A stretch of DNA of 64,000 bases from Sinomonas atrocyanea (GTDB lineage Bacteria; Actinomycetota; Actinomycetes; Actinomycetales; Micrococcaceae). Of this stretch, positions 7,333 to 15,083 are shown one piece after another. The notes beneath the pieces are model-generated. The model saw only the letters and a program-made list of their open reading frames with translations, had not been told where the DNA came from and did no database searches. Both the position numbers and the translations under genes were made by a program. Where the stretch lies: the NCBI RefSeq assembly GCF_030812675.1, contig NZ_JAUSTE010000011.1, positions 1-64,000 of the forward strand, read 5' to 3'. Each line of letters starts with the position of its first letter. The first letter of the stretch is position 1.

Positions 7333-8676
7333 ATGTCACTGGAGACTCAGGGAACGGGCTGCCCGTTCGGGTTCGGCGCCCAGGCGGGCACCGACACGGG
7401 GGCGGCGCCGGCGAGCGCCGGCCACGCGCCGTCGGCCGCGCACAACGCCACCCACCACGGCTACGAGCCGTTCCAGATGAAGAACCCCTTCCCGGCGTAC
7501 GCGACTCTCCGCGCCGAGGAGCCTGTGATGTACGACGAGCGGATCGACCTCTTCGTGGTCACCCGCTACGACGACATCAAGGCCGTCTTCGACGACTGGG
7601 AGACCTTCTCCTCCGAGAACGCCCAGGCCCCGGTCCGCAAGCGCGGCCCGCAGGCCACCCAGATCATGAACGAGGGCGGCTTCACCGCCTACTCGGGCCT
7701 CTCCGCCCGCATCCCCCCGGAGCACACCCGCATCCGCGGCATCGTGCAGAAGGCCTTCACGCCGCGCCGGTTCAAGGTCCTCGAGCCCTTCATCCGTCAG
7801 AACGTCGCCGAGCGCCTGGACGCGATGATCGCGCGCGGCCAGGATACGGCCGCCCACCACGGCGAGATCGTCAAGGACCTCGCCTACGAGGTCCCCACCA
7901 TCACCATCCTCACGCTCATCGGCGAGGACCTCGCCAAGCTGGACGACTACAAGCGCTGGTCCGACTCCCGCGCCGCGATGACCTGGGGCGACCTCTCCGA
8001 CGAGGAGCAGATCCCCCACGCCCACAACCTCGTCCAGTACTGGCAGGCCTGCCTCGCGCTCGTCGCCAAGGCCCACGCCGAGGGCGGCGACAACCTCATC
8101 GCCGACCTCGTCACCGCGCAGAAGGACGGCGCCGAGATCTCCGACCACGAGATCGCCTCGGTGGCCTACAGCCTCCTCTTCGCCGGCCACGAGACCACCA
8201 CCACGCTCATCTCCAACGCCCTCCGCCTCCTCGCGGCAGACGAGAAGACTTGGCAGAAGCTCGTGGAGGACCCCAAGAAGATCCCGGGCGCGATCGACGA
8301 GGTGCTGCGCTACTCCGGCTCGATCGTCGCCTGGCGCCGCAAGGCCCTCAAGGACGCGGAAATCGGCGGGGTGAAGATCCCCAAGGGCTCCGGCATCCTC
8401 CTCGTGATGGGCTCCGCCAACCGCGACGAGTCGAAGTTCGAGGACCCCGAGACCTTCGACATCACTCGCCCCAACGCCCGCGAGCACCTCTCGTTCGGCT
8501 TCGGCATCCACTACTGCCTCGGCAACATGCTCGCCAAGCTCCAGGCCAAGATCGCCATCGAAGAGGCCACGGCCAAGCTCCCCCACTTCACCGTGGACGA
8601 CCCGGAGAGCATCGAGTTCCGCGAGAACCTCTCCTTCCGCGTCCCCGTCTCCGTCCCCGTGAGCTGGACCGAATGA
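7333..8676 (+). CDS. creJ: Cytochrome P450 CreJ, alkylphenyl-phosphate methyl hydroxylase
   Basis: This 447-residue class I P450 has the I-helix AGHETTT (284-290), the ExxR pair E323/R326, and the haem loop FGFGIHYCLG with axial Cys395. In the C. glutamicum cre pathway, CreJ oxidises the methyl group of 4-cresyl phosphate stepwise, taking electrons from ferredoxin (CreF) and its reductase (CreE), both encoded downstream here. Assignment rests on the unique neighbourhood (split PEP-synthase genes next, then SDR, ferredoxin, reductase, HD protein, ALDH) more than on sequence alone. AAGGAG sits 5 nt before ATG 7333; a GTG two codons earlier overlaps that site and is unlikely. Its stop overlaps the first possible start of creI (ATGA at 8673). 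Confidence 0.85.
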   Translation: MSLETQGTGCPFGFGAQAGTDTGAAPASAGHAPSAAHNATHHGYEPFQMKNPFPAYATLRAEEPVMYDERIDLFVVTRYDDIKAVFDDWETFSSENAQAPVRKRGPQATQIMNEGGFTAYSGLSARIPPEHTRIRGIVQKAFTPRRFKVLEPFIRQNVAERLDAMIARGQDTAAHHGEIVKDLAYEVPTITILTLIGEDLAKLDDYKRWSDSRAAMTWGDLSDEEQIPHAHNLVQYWQACLALVAKAHAEGGDNLIADLVTAQKDGAEISDHEIASVAYSLLFAGHETTTTLISNALRLLAADEKTWQKLVEDPKKIPGAIDEVLRYSGSIVAWRRKALKDAEIGGVKIPKGSGILLVMGSANRDESKFEDPETFDITRPNAREHLSFGFGIHYCLGNMLAKLQAKIAIEEATAKLPHFTVDDPESIEFRENLSFRVPVSVPVSWTE

Positions 8677-8705
8677 ACGCGCCGACCACAACCATGGAGC
8701 AGACC

Positions 8706-9821
8706 ATGCAGGACACCCACTTCCAAGACACCGAGTACATCCAGTTCTTCGACGGCGGCACCGAGCCGACCCTCGCGAACCTCGGCGGCAAGGGCGCATC
8801 GCTCGTCACGATGACGTCCGCGGGCATGCCCGTCCCCCCGGGCTTCGTGGTCACCACCGCCCAGTTCGACGCGTTCATGGCCGAGAACCAGATCACGGAG
8901 AGGATCCACGCGCTCCTCGCCGGCCTCAACCCAGAGGACGTCGCCGAGGTCGACGCCGTCTCCGCGACCATCCGCGCGAGCATCGAGGAGTGCCCGGTCC
9001 CGGCCGAGGCCCGCGCGCAGACGGTCGCCGCCTACGAGGCCCTCCAGTCCCGCTTCGACTCCCCCGTCCCGGTCGCCGTCCGCTCCAGCGCCACTGCCGA
9101 GGACCTCCCCGATGCCTCGTTCGCCGGCCAGCAGGACACCTACCTCTGGCTCGAGGGATTCGACGCGGTGGGCGAGCACATCCGCAAGTGCTGGGCCTCC
9201 CTCTACACCTCGCGCGCCATCATCTACCGCCTCAAGAACGGCATCCCCAACGAGGGCCTGTCCATGGCCGTGGTGGTGCAGAAGATGGTCAACGCGAAGG
9301 CCTCCGGCGTTGCCATGACCCTCGACCCCACCAACGGCGACCGCTCCAAGATCACCATCGACGCCTCCTACGGCGTCGGCGAGATGGTGGTCTCCGGCCA
9401 GGTCACCCCGGACAACATCGTCCTGGACAAGGTCACCCTCGCCCTCGTGGCCGAGCACCTCGGCGACAAGCACGCCGAGCTCGTCCCGGACGCCGCCACG
9501 CGCCGCCTCGTGGAGCGCGAGGTCGACGCCGAGCGCCGCTCCCGCCGCTGCCTCACCGACGCGCAGCTCACCGCAGTCGCCACGCTCGCCAAGCGCGCCG
9601 AGAAGCACTACAGGACCCCGCAGGACATCGAGTGGGCCCTCGACGCCGACCTTCCCGACGGCGAGAACCTGCTGCTCCTGCAGGCCCGCCCCGAGACCGT
9701 CCACTCCTCCAAGCCCGCCACCGCACCCCAGCCCGTGGTGAGCCAGAGCGCGCAAGCCGGCGCCGCGCCGTCGTCCGCCACCGGCGGCTTCAGCTGGGGC
9801 TCCATCAAGCTCACCGCCTGA
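8706..9821 (+). CDS. creI: CreI: PEP-synthase-like ATP-grasp subunit of alkylphenol phosphorylase
   Basis: The 371-residue protein is only the N-terminal nucleotide-binding (PPDK_N) part of a PEP synthase: LGGKGASL (26-33), VAVRSSATAEDLPDASFAGQQDT (about 123-145), ASGVAMTLDP (199-208) and a closing LLQARPET. The phosphohistidine and PEP-binding domains are absent and reside in creH next door. Together CreH and CreI make the aryl phosphate ester from a cresol and ATP, the committing step of the pathway, analogous to phenylphosphate synthase. I place the start at ATG 8706 (GGAG 6 nt upstream); ATG 8673 overlapping the creJ stop is the alternative and adds 11 residues. The last 40 residues are a low-complexity tail. 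Confidence 0.82.
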   Translation: MQDTHFQDTEYIQFFDGGTEPTLANLGGKGASLVTMTSAGMPVPPGFVVTTAQFDAFMAENQITERIHALLAGLNPEDVAEVDAVSATIRASIEECPVPAEARAQTVAAYEALQSRFDSPVPVAVRSSATAEDLPDASFAGQQDTYLWLEGFDAVGEHIRKCWASLYTSRAIIYRLKNGIPNEGLSMAVVVQKMVNAKASGVAMTLDPTNGDRSKITIDASYGVGEMVVSGQVTPDNIVLDKVTLALVAEHLGDKHAELVPDAATRRLVEREVDAERRSRRCLTDAQLTAVATLAKRAEKHYRTPQDIEWALDADLPDGENLLLLQARPETVHSSKPATAPQPVVSQSAQAGAAPSSATGGFSWGSIKLTA

Positions 9822-9857
9822 CCCTTCCGTTCGCCCGAACAAGCAGAGGACACACCA

Positions 9858-11780
9858 ATGTCGATGAAGTCCTTCCCGAAGCCGTCCGAGCTCCCGGTCC
9901 CCGCCGGAGCCGAGGGCTGGGAGAAGCTGTACCCCTACTACCTTGTGTTCCAGGACAAGCTCAAGGAGCAGGAGGACGCCAAGTTCTGGTTCTGCGACAG
10001 CCAGCACTGGCCCACCGTCTTCAAGCCGTTCGAGACGATCGGCGGCGAGTTCGCGGTCAAGTGCCTGGGCCAGTACAACGCCCGCCACCTCATGATCCCC
10101 AACGCGAACGGGATCGAGTTCCGCATCCATCTCGGCTACCTCTACATGAGCCCCATCCCGGTGCCGGAGGACCAGATCGCCGCGCGCGTTCCGGACTTCG
10201 AGGAGCGCGTGGGCTACTACTTCCAGAACTGGCCGCGCCTGCTCGAGCAGTGGCACACCAAGGTCAAGGGCACCATCGACGAGATGGAGAGGATCACCTT
10301 CGCCAGGCCCCCGGCCATCGTCCCGATCGAGGACATCCACTCGGGCAAGGCCAAGGACGGCTCCGAGGTCCTCCTCGACAACTACGACCGCCTCATCCAG
10401 CTCGCCTACCAGAACTGGCAGTACCACTTCGAGTTCCTCAACCTCGGATACATCGCCTATCTGGACTTCTTCAATTTCTGCAAGCAGGTCTTCCCGAACA
10501 TCCCGGACCAGTCCATCGCCACCATGGTGCAGGGCGTGGACATGGAGCTGTTCCGCCCCGACGACGAGCTCAAGGGCCTCGCCGCCCTCGCCGTCGAGCT
10601 CGGCATCCAGTCCGCCTTCGAGAACGCGGACGATGCCGACGCCACCTTGGGCGCGATCCGCGCCTCCGCCGGGGGTGACCACTGGATCCAGCGGTGGGAG
10701 GAAGCCCACGAGCCGTGGTTCAACTTCACCGTGGGCAACGGCTTCTACGGCCACGACAAGTACTGGAACGAGCACCCGGAGATCCCGCTCAACTACATCA
10801 AGGACTACATCGCCCGGCTGGACGCGGGGCAGGAGATCCTCCGCCCGGTCGAGGCGCTCATCGCCGAGAAGGAGCGGATCGTCGAGGAGTACCGCGAGCT
10901 GCTCGAGGGCGACAACCTCGCCGCGTTCGACGCCAAGCGCGGCCTGGCCGCCCAGTGCTACCCGTACGTGGAGAACCACAACTTCTACATCGAGCACTGG
11001 ACCATGGGCGTCTTCTGGCGCAAGATCCGCGAGCTCTCCCGCGTCTTCCATGCCGAGGGCTTCTGGACCGAGCCGGACGACCTCCTCTACCTGGGCCGCA
11101 ACGAGGTCCGCGACGCCCTGTTCGACCTCGTGACCTGGTGGGGCGTGGGCGCCTCCGAGCCGATCGGCCCGAGCTACTGGCCCGAGGAGATCGAGCGCCG
11201 CCGCGCCATCGTGGACGCGCTCAAGACCGCCCGGCCCCAGCCCGCCCTCAACACCCCGCCGGCCTCCATCACCGAGCCGTTCACCCGCATGCTCTGGGGC
11301 ATCACCACCGAGCAGGTGCAGCAGTGGCTCGGCGAGGGCGAGGCCGTGGAGGGCGGCGGCCTGCGCGGCATGGCGGCCTCCCCCGGCGTGGTCGAGGGCC
11401 CGGCCCGCGTGGTCACCGACGCGGACCAGCTCTCGGAGGTCCAGCAGGGCGAGATCCTCGTCGCAACCGTCACGGCGCCGTCCTGGGGCCCGATCTTCGG
11501 CAAGATCGCCGCGACCGTCACGGACATCGGCGGCATGATGAGCCACGCCGCCATCGTGTGCCGCGAGTACGGCCTCCCCGCCGTGACCGGCACCGGCTCG
11601 GGCTCCACGACCATCCGCACGGGCCAGATGCTCCGCGTGGACGGAACGAAGGGCACGGTGGAGATCCTCGACGCCGCCCCCGCCCAGGCGGTCGTGTCCG
11701 GCCCGGGCGCGCACAGCCACGCGCACGGCGAGCCGGGTCACGAGCACGGCGAGCACACGCAGGAGCCGGCGCATGCCTGA
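9858..11780 (+). CDS. creH: CreH: PEP-utilising mobile-domain subunit of alkylphenol phosphorylase
   Basis: This 640-residue partner of CreI carries a long unique N-terminal region (1-500) and then the swivelling phosphohistidine domain, with GGMMSHAAIVCREYGLPAV; H563 would carry the phosphate from ATP to the phenol. No nucleotide-binding domain is present, so it needs CreI. The N-terminal region, with many aromatic residues (NWQYHFEFLNLGYIAYLDFF), probably holds the phenol site; this is inference by analogy with phenylphosphate synthase. It ends in an odd His-rich tail (HSHAHGEPGHEHGEH) that could bind metal. AGAGGA lies 7 nt before the ATG. The 3' end overlaps creG by 8 bp. Confidence 0.82.
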   Translation: MSMKSFPKPSELPVPAGAEGWEKLYPYYLVFQDKLKEQEDAKFWFCDSQHWPTVFKPFETIGGEFAVKCLGQYNARHLMIPNANGIEFRIHLGYLYMSPIPVPEDQIAARVPDFEERVGYYFQNWPRLLEQWHTKVKGTIDEMERITFARPPAIVPIEDIHSGKAKDGSEVLLDNYDRLIQLAYQNWQYHFEFLNLGYIAYLDFFNFCKQVFPNIPDQSIATMVQGVDMELFRPDDELKGLAALAVELGIQSAFENADDADATLGAIRASAGGDHWIQRWEEAHEPWFNFTVGNGFYGHDKYWNEHPEIPLNYIKDYIARLDAGQEILRPVEALIAEKERIVEEYRELLEGDNLAAFDAKRGLAAQCYPYVENHNFYIEHWTMGVFWRKIRELSRVFHAEGFWTEPDDLLYLGRNEVRDALFDLVTWWGVGASEPIGPSYWPEEIERRRAIVDALKTARPQPALNTPPASITEPFTRMLWGITTEQVQQWLGEGEAVEGGGLRGMAASPGVVEGPARVVTDADQLSEVQQGEILVATVTAPSWGPIFGKIAATVTDIGGMMSHAAIVCREYGLPAVTGTGSGSTTIRTGQMLRVDGTKGTVEILDAAPAQAVVSGPGAHSHAHGEPGHEHGEHTQEPAHA

Positions 11781-12555
11781 GTCGCCCAACCCCACGCCCG
11801 GTTCCCGGCTCGCGCTCATCACGGGCGCGGCCGGGGGCCTGGGCCGGGCCTTCGCCCTCGGCTTCGCCTCCCGCGGCTACAAGGTGGCCGTCGCGGACGT
11901 GAACGCCGCCGGCGCCGAGGAGACCGCGCAGCTCGTGCGTGAGTCGGCCGTCGAGGGCACCCAGGCCGAGGCCCTCGCCCTCAAGGTCGACGTCACCGAC
12001 GTCGCGTCCACTGAGGCGATGGCCGCGGAAGCGGCCGAGTTCGGCCGAGGCCGGATCGACGTCGTCGTCAACAACGCCGCGATCTACGCCACGGTGACCC
12101 GCAGCCCGTTCGAGGAGATCGACCCCGCCGAGTGGGACCTCGTGATGGGCGTGAACCTCAAGGGCCCGTGGCTCGTGACCCGCGCCGCCAGCCCCTACCT
12201 GGGCGACGGCGGGCGCGTCATCAACCTCTCGAGCGCCACGATCTACTCCGGCTCCGAGCAGTGGGCCCACTACGTGGCCTCCAAGGGCGGCGTCGTGGCC
12301 CTGACCCGGGTCCTGGCCAAGGAGCTCGGCAAGCGCGGGGTCACGGTCAACGCGATCGCCCCCGGGTTCACGCTCACCGAGGCCAGCTACGGGCTCATGG
12401 AGAACGCCGAGACCTACGGCGTGGACCGCGGCTCCATCAAGCGGGCCAGCCAGCCCGAGGACATCGTGGGCGCCGCCCTCTTCCTCGCGAGCCCCGACTC
12501 CTCCTACATGACCGGCCAGACCCTCGTGGTCGACGGCGGCCGGCAGTTCATCTGA
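11773..12555 (+). CDS. creG: CreG: SDR alcohol dehydrogenase
   Basis: A 260-residue classical short-chain dehydrogenase: TGAAGGLG (17-24) binds the nicotinamide cofactor, followed by NNAA, the catalytic Ser in INLSSAT, YVASK (Tyr/Lys), and a C-terminal MTGQTLVVDGG. Asp in VAVADVN after strand 2 favours NAD+. In the cre pathway this enzyme oxidises the hydroxybenzyl alcohol to the aldehyde. Other roles would be possible for an isolated SDR; the assignment depends on its place between creH and creF. It starts inside the end of creH (8-bp overlap), so translation is likely coupled. Confidence 0.78.
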   Translation: MPESPNPTPGSRLALITGAAGGLGRAFALGFASRGYKVAVADVNAAGAEETAQLVRESAVEGTQAEALALKVDVTDVASTEAMAAEAAEFGRGRIDVVVNNAAIYATVTRSPFEEIDPAEWDLVMGVNLKGPWLVTRAASPYLGDGGRVINLSSATIYSGSEQWAHYVASKGGVVALTRVLAKELGKRGVTVNAIAPGFTLTEASYGLMENAETYGVDRGSIKRASQPEDIVGAALFLASPDSSYMTGQTLVVDGGRQFI

Positions 12556-12599
12556 ACCCTTTAGACCACCCTGACACCGATTCTCAGGAGAGCACCCCA

Positions 12600-12923
12600 A
12601 TGACCACTACCGTCCACTACACCGACGCGGAGGGCACCGTCCGGGACATCGAGGGACGCCCCGGCGACTCCGTCATGGAGACCGCCGTGCGCAACGGCGT
12701 GCCGGGCATCGTCGCCGAGTGCGGCGGCTCGCTCTCCTGCGCCACGTGCCACGTCTTTGTCCGCGAGGACTGCCTCGACGAGCTCCCGCCCATCGAGCCC
12801 ATGGAGGACGAGATGCTCTACGGCACCGCCGTGGACCGCGAGGAGAACTCGCGTCTGTCCTGCCAGCTCAAGCTCACGGACGGGATGGACCTGTACGTGA
12901 CCACCCCGGAAACGCAGGTGTGA
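12600..12923 (+). CDS. creF: CreF: [2Fe-2S] ferredoxin
   Basis: 107 residues of the putidaredoxin/adrenodoxin type. The cluster ligands are C41, C47, C50 (CGGSLSCATC) and C88, with the typical RLSCQL context. It carries electrons from the flavoprotein CreE to the P450 CreJ. An AGGAG lies about 9-10 nt before the ATG. It is directly followed by creE with one base between stop and start. Confidence 0.9.
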   Translation: MTTTVHYTDAEGTVRDIEGRPGDSVMETAVRNGVPGIVAECGGSLSCATCHVFVREDCLDELPPIEPMEDEMLYGTAVDREENSRLSCQLKLTDGMDLYVTTPETQV

Positions 12924-12924
12924 C

Positions 12925-14223
12925 ATGGCTGAGAAGACCGGCCTGCTGATCATCGGCGCGAGCCAGTCCGGCGTCCAGCTGGCCATCTCGCTCCGCGCCC
13001 TCGGCTTCGAGGAGCCCATCACCCTCCTCGGCGAGGAGAACCACCGCCCCTACCAGCGCCCGGCCCTCTCCAAGGAGTGGCTCCAGGGCGAGGTGGGCAA
13101 CGAGTCGCTCATCTTCCGCTCCAACGAGTACTGGGACGAGCACCACGTCACCCTCGTCAAGGACCAGCGGATCACGGAGATCCGGAAGAACCCGGACGGC
13201 TCCGGCGTCGCGGTGGCCGCCTCGGGCGCCGAGTTCCCGTTCCAGCGCCTGGCCCTCACGGTCGGGGCGCGGGCGCGGAAGCTCGCGATCGACGGCGGCG
13301 AGCTGGCCGGCGTCGTCTACCTCCGCAACGCCGACGACGCCCTGGCCCTCAAGGCGATCGTGGGCACCGCGTCGGACGTCGTGGTGGTGGGCGGCGGCTT
13401 CATCGGCCTCGAGGCCGCCTCGAGCCTGAAGAAGATGGGCAAGAACGTGGTGGTCCTCGAGGCCGGGCCGCGGCTCGTGGGCCGCGCCGTAGGCGAGGAG
13501 ACCGCGCAGTTCTTCCTCGACGCCCACCGGGCCCGCGGCCTCGACATCCGGCTCGGCGCGAAGATCACCCGGTTCGTGCCGGGCTCCGGCGAGGCGGATT
13601 CCGTCGCCGGGGCCGAGCTGGCGGCCGATGGTGGTGCCGAGCCCGAGGTCGTCCCGGCGCAGATCGTGCTCGTGGGCATCGGCGTCGTGCCGAACACCGA
13701 GCTGGCCGAGCAGATGGGCCTGGCCGTGGACAACGGGATCGTGGTGGACCAGTACGCGCTCGCCTCGGACGGCACCACGGTGGCCGTGGGCGACTGCGCC
13801 AACATGCCCAATCCGGTCCCCGGCTCCCCCGCCGGCGAGCGCATCCGGCTCGAGAGCGTCAACAACGCGATCGAGCACGCGAAGGTCGCGGCGTACTCCC
13901 TCATGGGCCGGCGTGAGGACTACGCGGGCATCCCGTGGTTCTGGTCCAACCAGGCCGACCTCAAGCTGCAGATCGCCGGCCTGTCCATGGGCTTCGACCA
14001 GACGGTGGTGCGCCGGGACGACGAGCGCGGCAAGTTCTCCGTGCTCTACTACCGGACCGGCCGGATCATTGCCGCCGACTGCGTCAACGCCCCGCTGGAC
14101 TTCATGGCCGTCAAGAACGCCCTCGCCAAGGGCCAGAACATCCCGGCCGACGCGGTCCAGGCCGCCGCGCCGGACGTGCAGCTGAAGACCCTGGCCGTCC
14201 CGCTCGCCCCGGCACCCGCCTGA
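12925..14223 (+). CDS. creE: CreE: NAD(P)H-dependent ferredoxin reductase
   Basis: The 432-residue flavoprotein has an N-terminal FAD Rossmann motif (LLIIGASQSGVQLA; the usual GxGxxG is changed to GASQSG), the PYQRPALSKEWL segment typical of putidaredoxin-reductase-like enzymes, an NAD-binding VVVVGGGFIGLEAA, and the second FAD motif VAVGDCAN. It completes the class I redox chain for CreJ. A 'GVQLA' in place of the common AAQTA is also seen in some rubredoxin/ferredoxin reductases and should not prevent FAD binding. The start codon is one base after the creF stop, preceded by AGGTG. The pair creF-creE almost certainly serves this P450, though it may also serve others. Confidence 0.88.
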   Translation: MAEKTGLLIIGASQSGVQLAISLRALGFEEPITLLGEENHRPYQRPALSKEWLQGEVGNESLIFRSNEYWDEHHVTLVKDQRITEIRKNPDGSGVAVAASGAEFPFQRLALTVGARARKLAIDGGELAGVVYLRNADDALALKAIVGTASDVVVVGGGFIGLEAASSLKKMGKNVVVLEAGPRLVGRAVGEETAQFFLDAHRARGLDIRLGAKITRFVPGSGEADSVAGAELAADGGAEPEVVPAQIVLVGIGVVPNTELAEQMGLAVDNGIVVDQYALASDGTTVAVGDCANMPNPVPGSPAGERIRLESVNNAIEHAKVAAYSLMGRREDYAGIPWFWSNQADLKLQIAGLSMGFDQTVVRRDDERGKFSVLYYRTGRIIAADCVNAPLDFMAVKNALAKGQNIPADAVQAAAPDVQLKTLAVPLAPAPA

Positions 14224-14285
14224 TCGTCCGGCCCCCATCTGCCGGCACAGCGCCGATCCTCGAATTCCTTGCCCCGGAGGACCCC

Positions 14286-15083
14286 ATGACTGACCAGCCC
14301 ACCCTTGCTTCGCCGGAGGCGAGCGCACCCGCGAGCGCCGCACCGCCGCCCAGCGCGGGCCAGCCCGCCGGCGGCCCCGCCGTGGACTCCGCCCGCGCCG
14401 ACGCGTTCGCCGCCGCCTACCCCGTGCGGCCCGTGCCGGCAGAGGGACCCGTAGACACCCGTCCCATCTGCGAGACGCCTGGGACGGCCGGCCCCGGTGG
14501 GCGCCTCGACCCGCTCTGGAAGGCCGTGGTCGAGTACACCCGCACCCGCGGCAACGACATCCACCTCCCCATGTCGGTGGCCTACGCCGAGCGCCTGTGC
14601 GATGCCTACCCGTCCGCTGACCGCGAGCTCGTACTCGTCGCCGTGCTCCTGCACGACACCGGCTGGGCCCGCGTCGACGAGTCCCGCATCCTCTCCGAGG
14701 GCTTCACCGGCGACTGGCGCAAGGCCCAGATCCGCTACGAGCACGAGCACCAGGGCTGCCTCGTGGCGCGCGAGGTGCTGCCCGGGCTCGGGTACGCGGA
14801 CGAGTTCGTCGAGCGCGTCACGGCGATCATCGACGGGCACGACACCCGCCACGTCGCCTACTCCCTCGAGGACGCCCTCATGCGCGACGCCGACCGGCTC
14901 TGGCGGTTCGACCGCGCCGGGATCGCCCTCGCGTCGTCGTGGTTCGGCATGGACCCGGCCACCTACACGGACCGCCTCGCCGACGAGATCGTGCCCGAGC
15001 TCATCACCGCCGCGGCCGTCGAGATGGCCAGCACCGACCTCGCGCGCTCCACCGCGCTGCTCCAGACGGGAGTGCTCCGATGA
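14286..15083 (+). CDS. creD: CreD: HD-superfamily phosphohydrolase
   Basis: A 265-residue protein with an HD metal site: H93 in DIHLPMS, H123-D124 in LLHDTGW, H153/H155 in YEHEHQG, H185-D186 in DGHDTRH and D201/D203 in RDADRLW. Such sites use two metals to cleave phosphoesters. In the cre pathway it removes the phosphate after the methyl group has been oxidised, releasing hydroxybenzyl alcohol or its oxidised forms. The first 60 residues are Ala/Pro-rich and probably disordered. GGAGG lies 5 nt before the ATG. Its stop overlaps the creC start (ATGA). Confidence 0.8.
   Translation: MTDQPTLASPEASAPASAAPPPSAGQPAGGPAVDSARADAFAAAYPVRPVPAEGPVDTRPICETPGTAGPGGRLDPLWKAVVEYTRTRGNDIHLPMSVAYAERLCDAYPSADRELVLVAVLLHDTGWARVDESRILSEGFTGDWRKAQIRYEHEHQGCLVAREVLPGLGYADEFVERVTAIIDGHDTRHVAYSLEDALMRDADRLWRFDRAGIALASSWFGMDPATYTDRLADEIVPELITAAAVEMASTDLARSTALLQTGVLR

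Noticed and set aside
7333-8676. Guaiacol O-demethylase P450 (GcoA) instead of CreJ
   Set aside because: GcoA is paired with a fused reductase GcoB; here the P450 has separate ferredoxin and reductase genes and PEP-synthase-like partners, which fits cre.
7071-9821. A single long plus-strand frame covering creJ and creI
   Set aside because: The first two thirds are an out-of-frame reading of the P450 (Arg/Pro/His-rich); only the part from about 8673-8706 is the real creI.
8511-11822. A 1,103-codon minus-strand open frame over creI-creH
   Set aside because: It is antisense to two well-supported cre genes, its residues are dominated by Gly/Ala/Val/Leu/Asp/Arg, and it has no motifs; a G+C-driven shadow frame.
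13935-14285. Upstream extension of creD into creE
   Set aside because: The region is the 3' end of creE in another frame; creD has its own GGAGG and ATG at 14286.
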